Assembly (NCBI RefSeq): GCF_003287495.1
Contig: NZ_PRLE01000004.1
Span: forward strand, 62,001-126,000
Direction: 5' to 3'
Source of the DNA: Faecalibacterium prausnitzii
Lineage (GTDB): Bacteria > Bacillota > Clostridia > Oscillospirales > Ruminococcaceae
Length of the DNA: 64,000 bases
The position numbers and the translations under genes were made by a program. This document shows, one piece after another, positions 61,205-64,000 of this stretch. Each line of letters begins with the position of its first letter. Position 1 is the stretch's first letter. The notes under the pieces are model-generated. The model had not been told where the DNA came from and did no database searches. It was given only the letters and a program-made list of their open reading frames with translations.

Positions 61205-63496
61205 ATGCGAACCCCACGACTACGGCTTTTGAGCGCCCTCCTTGCGGTGGCCCTGTTCTTCACCCTGCTGCCCGTCTCCGCGCTGGCGGAGGGGAGCACT
61301 CACACAGGCACCAATCATACTTCTTCCCGCTCTTTGGATGAAAATAGCAAAGACGACCAGGGCCTGACGTACACACTCAATGCGGATCACACCGCCACGG
61401 TTGCCAACTACGACAACCACACCCCGGATGGCGTCATCGATATTCCGGACACCGTTACAAAAGATAATATCGATTATACAGTCACAGCCATTGGAAACAA
61501 TGCGTTCGAGTCACTCAATGTTTCCAGTGTATTCATCCCGGCCACAGTAACCAGCATTGGCCCCTTCGCTTTCCGCTTTTGCAAATTTCTTGCAACGGTC
61601 ACCTTTGCAGAGGATTCCCAATTGAAGAGCATTGGGCTCGGCGCTTTCTATGGCACAGAACAGGCGTATCCAAGATTCAAAGAGATCAAAATACCAGATT
61701 CTGTAGAGACAATCGGTAATGCGGCCTTTCGTTACTGCCAAAACCTAGAGAGAATTGCCCTTCCAAGCGCTCTTCAAACGCTCTCCAATGTTACTTTTTA
61801 TGGTTGCACCGCACTTTCTGAGGTCACCTTTCCAGCATCTTTGGAGACCATTCAAGTGGGCGCTTTTGGCTACTGCCGAAACCTCTCCGAAGTCGAACTT
61901 CCGGCCTCTTTGAAAACCATTCAATCTTATGTTTTCGGCGGTTGCAGTGACCTGAAAACAGTTTCCTATGACGGCTCGCTGGAGCAATGGAACCATATTA
62001 CCGCGAACAATGACGTTTTAGGATACTCTTGTCCCAGCCTTGTCACGGACGATTATACGGCACAGTTTATTCTCGTCGAGAATGATCTTCCTGACCATTT
62101 CCCAAAAACAGTTACCATTACAAAGTACACTGGCACGGAAAGCACCGTCATCCTCCCCAGCACAATCAGCAGTTGGCCTGTCACAAAAATCGGGGAAGCT
62201 GCATTTCAAGATAACACCACCATCACCAGTGTGACCATCCCGGCCAGCGTCACGGAAATCGGCAAGCTCACCGCTCCCACTGTAGAGGGTTATACATTCG
62301 ATGGCTGGTATGCCGACGCTGCCCACACCACAGAGTTTGACTTCAGCACTCCCATCACGGGCGATACCACGATTTACGCCAAGTGGACAGCCAACGATTA
62401 CTACGTAAGCTTTTTCACCGAGCACGGCGACCCACCCACCAGCCAGAATGTTAAGTATAACGGAACCGCCACCGACCCCGGAAAGCTGTCGGAAGAGGGT
62501 TATACATTCGGTGGCTGGTATGCCGACGAGAACCGTACCATAGAGTTTGACTTTACCCAGCCCATCAAGAGCAACACCCCGGTTTACGCCAAGTGGACAG
62601 CCAAGGATTACGAAGTAAGCTTTGTCACCGAGCACAGCGACGCACCCACCAGCCAGAATGTTCCGTATAACGGAACCGCCACTTACCCCGGAGAGCTGAC
62701 GGCAGATGGTTATACATTCATCGGCTGGTATACGGATGACACTTACGACACAAAGTTTGACTTTACCAAGCCCATCACGGGCGATACCAAAGTTTACGCC
62801 AAGTGGGAAAAGAACGCGCCTGTCCTTCCGGATACCTATGCGCTGAACGTCTCCGGCGCGTTCGTGTATGTGGACGGGGTGGACGTCACTGCCCCCGCAG
62901 GCGATACCACTCTCCAGCTGGAAAAGGACGCCTCCGTCCGGCTGGTGGCCGACCCCGACCGGATGCCCTCCGGCATGGTGTTTGACCGCTGGACCATCCT
63001 GAACGGCGCGCTGAACGCCGATGACGCGGAGAAATTTGAAACCGGCCGGACACTGGAAGAGTTCGCCTTTACCATGCCCGCCGAGCCTCTGAGCATCGAG
63101 GCCACCCCCCGGATGCAGGAGGAAGAGGGTTCCGATACCGTCTCGGTCATCGCAGGCGTCACACTGGGCACTGCCGCCACCGCTCTGGTAGCCTGGCAGG
63201 CCTACGACCTGGGCATGAGCCTCTATCAGGAGCACTGGCTCCCGGCGGATTTCGTCATGCCCAAGACCCGCGCCGAGCTTGCCCTCCTGCTGTGGAACAC
63301 GGCCGGCCGCCCCGCCCCTGCCGCACAGCCCGCCTTTACGGACATCACCGACCCCGACACCGCGCAGGCCGCCCAGTGGGCCGTGGAAACGGGCCTGATG
63401 ACCCCCAAGAGCGCTGACCGGTTCAAGCCTGAAAAATCCGTCACCCGCTGGAAAGCCGTCCGCAGCTGGAAGCGTGTAACAAACCAGAACACCTGA
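61205..63496 (+). CDS. Secreted LRR, InlB-repeat and SLH-like surface protein
   Basis: The 763-residue protein has a signal peptide (residues 1-about 30, ending A-L-A), then BspA-type leucine-rich repeats (about 70-260: I-G-N-N-A-F-E-S-L, I-P-D-S-V-E-T-I-G-N-A-A-F). Three 70-residue InlB/Listeria-Bacteroides repeats follow (starting near 360, 430 and 500: G-Y-T-F-x-G-W-Y, V-Y-A-K-W-T). Next come a beta-rich domain, a short hydrophobic segment, and an SLH-like C-terminus (F-T-D-I, A-A-Q-W-A-V-E-T-G-L-M). It is probably wall-bound and adhesive. GAGAGG precedes ATG 61205. The ending after S-V-T-R-W is short and unusual. Confidence 0.87.
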   Translation: MRTPRLRLLSALLAVALFFTLLPVSALAEGSTHTGTNHTSSRSLDENSKDDQGLTYTLNADHTATVANYDNHTPDGVIDIPDTVTKDNIDYTVTAIGNNAFESLNVSSVFIPATVTSIGPFAFRFCKFLATVTFAEDSQLKSIGLGAFYGTEQAYPRFKEIKIPDSVETIGNAAFRYCQNLERIALPSALQTLSNVTFYGCTALSEVTFPASLETIQVGAFGYCRNLSEVELPASLKTIQSYVFGGCSDLKTVSYDGSLEQWNHITANNDVLGYSCPSLVTDDYTAQFILVENDLPDHFPKTVTITKYTGTESTVILPSTISSWPVTKIGEAAFQDNTTITSVTIPASVTEIGKLTAPTVEGYTFDGWYADAAHTTEFDFSTPITGDTTIYAKWTANDYYVSFFTEHGDPPTSQNVKYNGTATDPGKLSEEGYTFGGWYADENRTIEFDFTQPIKSNTPVYAKWTAKDYEVSFVTEHSDAPTSQNVPYNGTATYPGELTADGYTFIGWYTDDTYDTKFDFTKPITGDTKVYAKWEKNAPVLPDTYALNVSGAFVYVDGVDVTAPAGDTTLQLEKDASVRLVADPDRMPSGMVFDRWTILNGALNADDAEKFETGRTLEEFAFTMPAEPLSIEATPRMQEEEGSDTVSVIAGVTLGTAATALVAWQAYDLGMSLYQEHWLPADFVMPKTRAELALLLWNTAGRPAPAAQPAFTDITDPDTAQAAQWAVETGLMTPKSADRFKPEKSVTRWKAVRSWKRVTNQNT
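62276..62812 (+). repeat. Three tandem 210-bp repeats encoding InlB B-repeats
   Basis: Copies begin with similar GGTTATACATTC sequence at 62285, 62495 and 62705, exactly 210 bases apart. Nucleotide similarity is high enough for copy-number change by recombination. Confidence 0.85.
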
Positions 63497-63501
63497 TTTT
63501 G

Positions 63502-63548
63502 AAAGGGCCCGCCTGTTTCATCATTCGATGAGAGGGCGGGCCCTTTTG
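63502..63548 (+). terminator. Terminator of the surface protein gene
   Basis: AAAGGGCCCGCC and GGCGGGCCCTTT with TTTTG, directly after the stop codon. Confidence 0.9.
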
Positions 63549-63589
63549 TTCTGGATTGATCCGGATGCATTTTGGCAATGGAACATCAT

Positions 63590-63617
63590 GGGGCTGTTGC
63601 GAAACAGCCCCTTTTTT
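63590..63617 (+). terminator. Second hairpin terminator before the nitroreductase gene
   Basis: GGGGCTGTT-gcga-AACAGCCCC followed by T6. It is a backup terminator or the end of an unseen transcript. Confidence 0.8.
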
Positions 63618-63736
63618 GGATTTGGTTCGGAATGGATCCTGCCGAGTTCTTTCCGGAATTGCAAGCGAAATCGCACATGAAATTTTCAAACCGCTGTGCT
63701 ATACTAAGCCCAAACCTACACAGGAGGCACTGATTG

Positions 63737-64000
63737 ATGAACACTCTGGATGCCATTCTCACCCGGCGCAGCTGCCGGGAATTTACGGATCAGCCCATCG
63801 AAAATGAAAAGCTGCACCAGCTGCTGGAAGCCGCCATGAGCGGGCCCAGCTGCGTCAACGCACAGGATTGGTCTTTCGTGGTGGTGACCGACCCGGAAAA
63901 GCTGGCACAGATGGCAGACGCCAACGGCCGCCCGGCCGAGCCGCTGCGGAAAGCCGCCGCCGGTATCCTGGTCTGCGGCGACCTGGACCGGGCATTCCGC
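63737..64000 (+). CDS. Nitroreductase-family protein, partial
   Basis: Only the first 88 residues are inside the window. They show the FMN-dependent nitroreductase start: L-D-A-I-L-T-R-R-S-C-R-E-F-T-D-Q-P-I, then M-S-G-P-S-C-V-N-A-Q-D-W-S-F-V-V-V. Such enzymes use NAD(P)H to reduce nitro groups, quinones or flavins. CAGGAGG lies 10 bases before the ATG, and a TGCTATACT box at 63697-63705 may be the extended -10 of its promoter. The rest is cut by the window edge. Confidence 0.9.
   Translation, partial: MNTLDAILTRRSCREFTDQPIENEKLHQLLEAAMSGPSCVNAQDWSFVVVTDPEKLAQMADANGRPAEPLRKAAAGILVCGDLDRAFR

Overview
The window looks like a chromosomal segment of a GC-rich, anaerobic, Gram-positive gut Clostridium relative, most like Faecalibacterium, Gemmiger or Subdoligranulum (Oscillospiraceae/Ruminococcaceae). 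The reasons are the classic Firmicutes order ylxM-ffh-rpsP-khpA-rimM-trmD, a T-box leader, an HPr/PTS fructose operon, many ABC transporters with lipoprotein binding proteins, ferredoxin-type proteins, and strong purine-rich ribosome binding sites with consensus sigma-A promoters. The genus is inferred from gene content only. I see no rRNA, tRNA, CRISPR array, prophage or transposase gene.

Layout. 1-5.3 kb (minus): an M16 peptidase cut by the window edge and a gpsA, zinc-phospholipase-like, MFS operon. 5.4-8.0 kb (plus): a polar amino acid ABC transporter. 8.0-13.9 kb (minus): an HD-GYP-like protein, a small orphan, and dus with a YfhO membrane protein. 14.0-19.9 kb: a ferredoxin-linked aldo/keto reductase, GntR, Fur, T-box-controlled asparagine synthetase, TetR and NiaR regulators. 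19.9-23.4 kb: divergent glucan enzymes (GH13 hydrolase and branching enzyme). 23.4-25.9 kb: a short trigger-factor-like chaperone paired with a polyferredoxin. 25.9-32.4 kb: a peptide (Opp/Dpp) ABC operon behind a possible leader-peptide attenuator. 32.4-36.7 kb: an acyl-CoA ligase, a secreted SGNH hydrolase, a DUF4358-like lipoprotein and an Lrp regulator. 36.86-37.04 kb: an orphan small RNA with its own promoter and terminator. 37.1-40.8 kb: fruR-fruK-fruA. 41-45 kb: C69 dipeptidase, a small membrane protein coupled to uvrC, and HPr. 45.4-49.9 kb: the SRP/S16/tRNA-modification operon, in which TrmD is fused to an acetyltransferase. 50-54 kb: a CysK-like protein without the PLP lysine, a MATE exporter and an NCS2 purine permease. 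54-60 kb (minus): a small orphan, GltS, a coiled-coil membrane protein and the mglBAC sugar transporter. 60-64 kb: a gene-poor stretch of repeats and a gene remnant, then a secreted LRR/InlB-repeat/SLH-like surface protein and the start of a nitroreductase.

The genes suggest an amino-acid- and sugar-scavenging fermenter: peptides, polar amino acids, glutamate, purines, fructose and galactose-type sugars are imported, and glycogen-type glucan is made and trimmed. A family of imperfect palindromic elements about 180-220 bp long, with CCTCTC/GAGAGG ends, occurs six times, whole or partial, in untranslated and intergenic positions.

The most unusual items are the CysK-like pseudoenzyme, the TrmD-GNAT fusion, the orphan sRNA, the leader peptide overlapping a terminator before the peptide transporter, the chaperone-polyferredoxin pair and the repeat family. 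I found no single multi-gene locus that I can defend as a wholly new defence or biosynthetic system.
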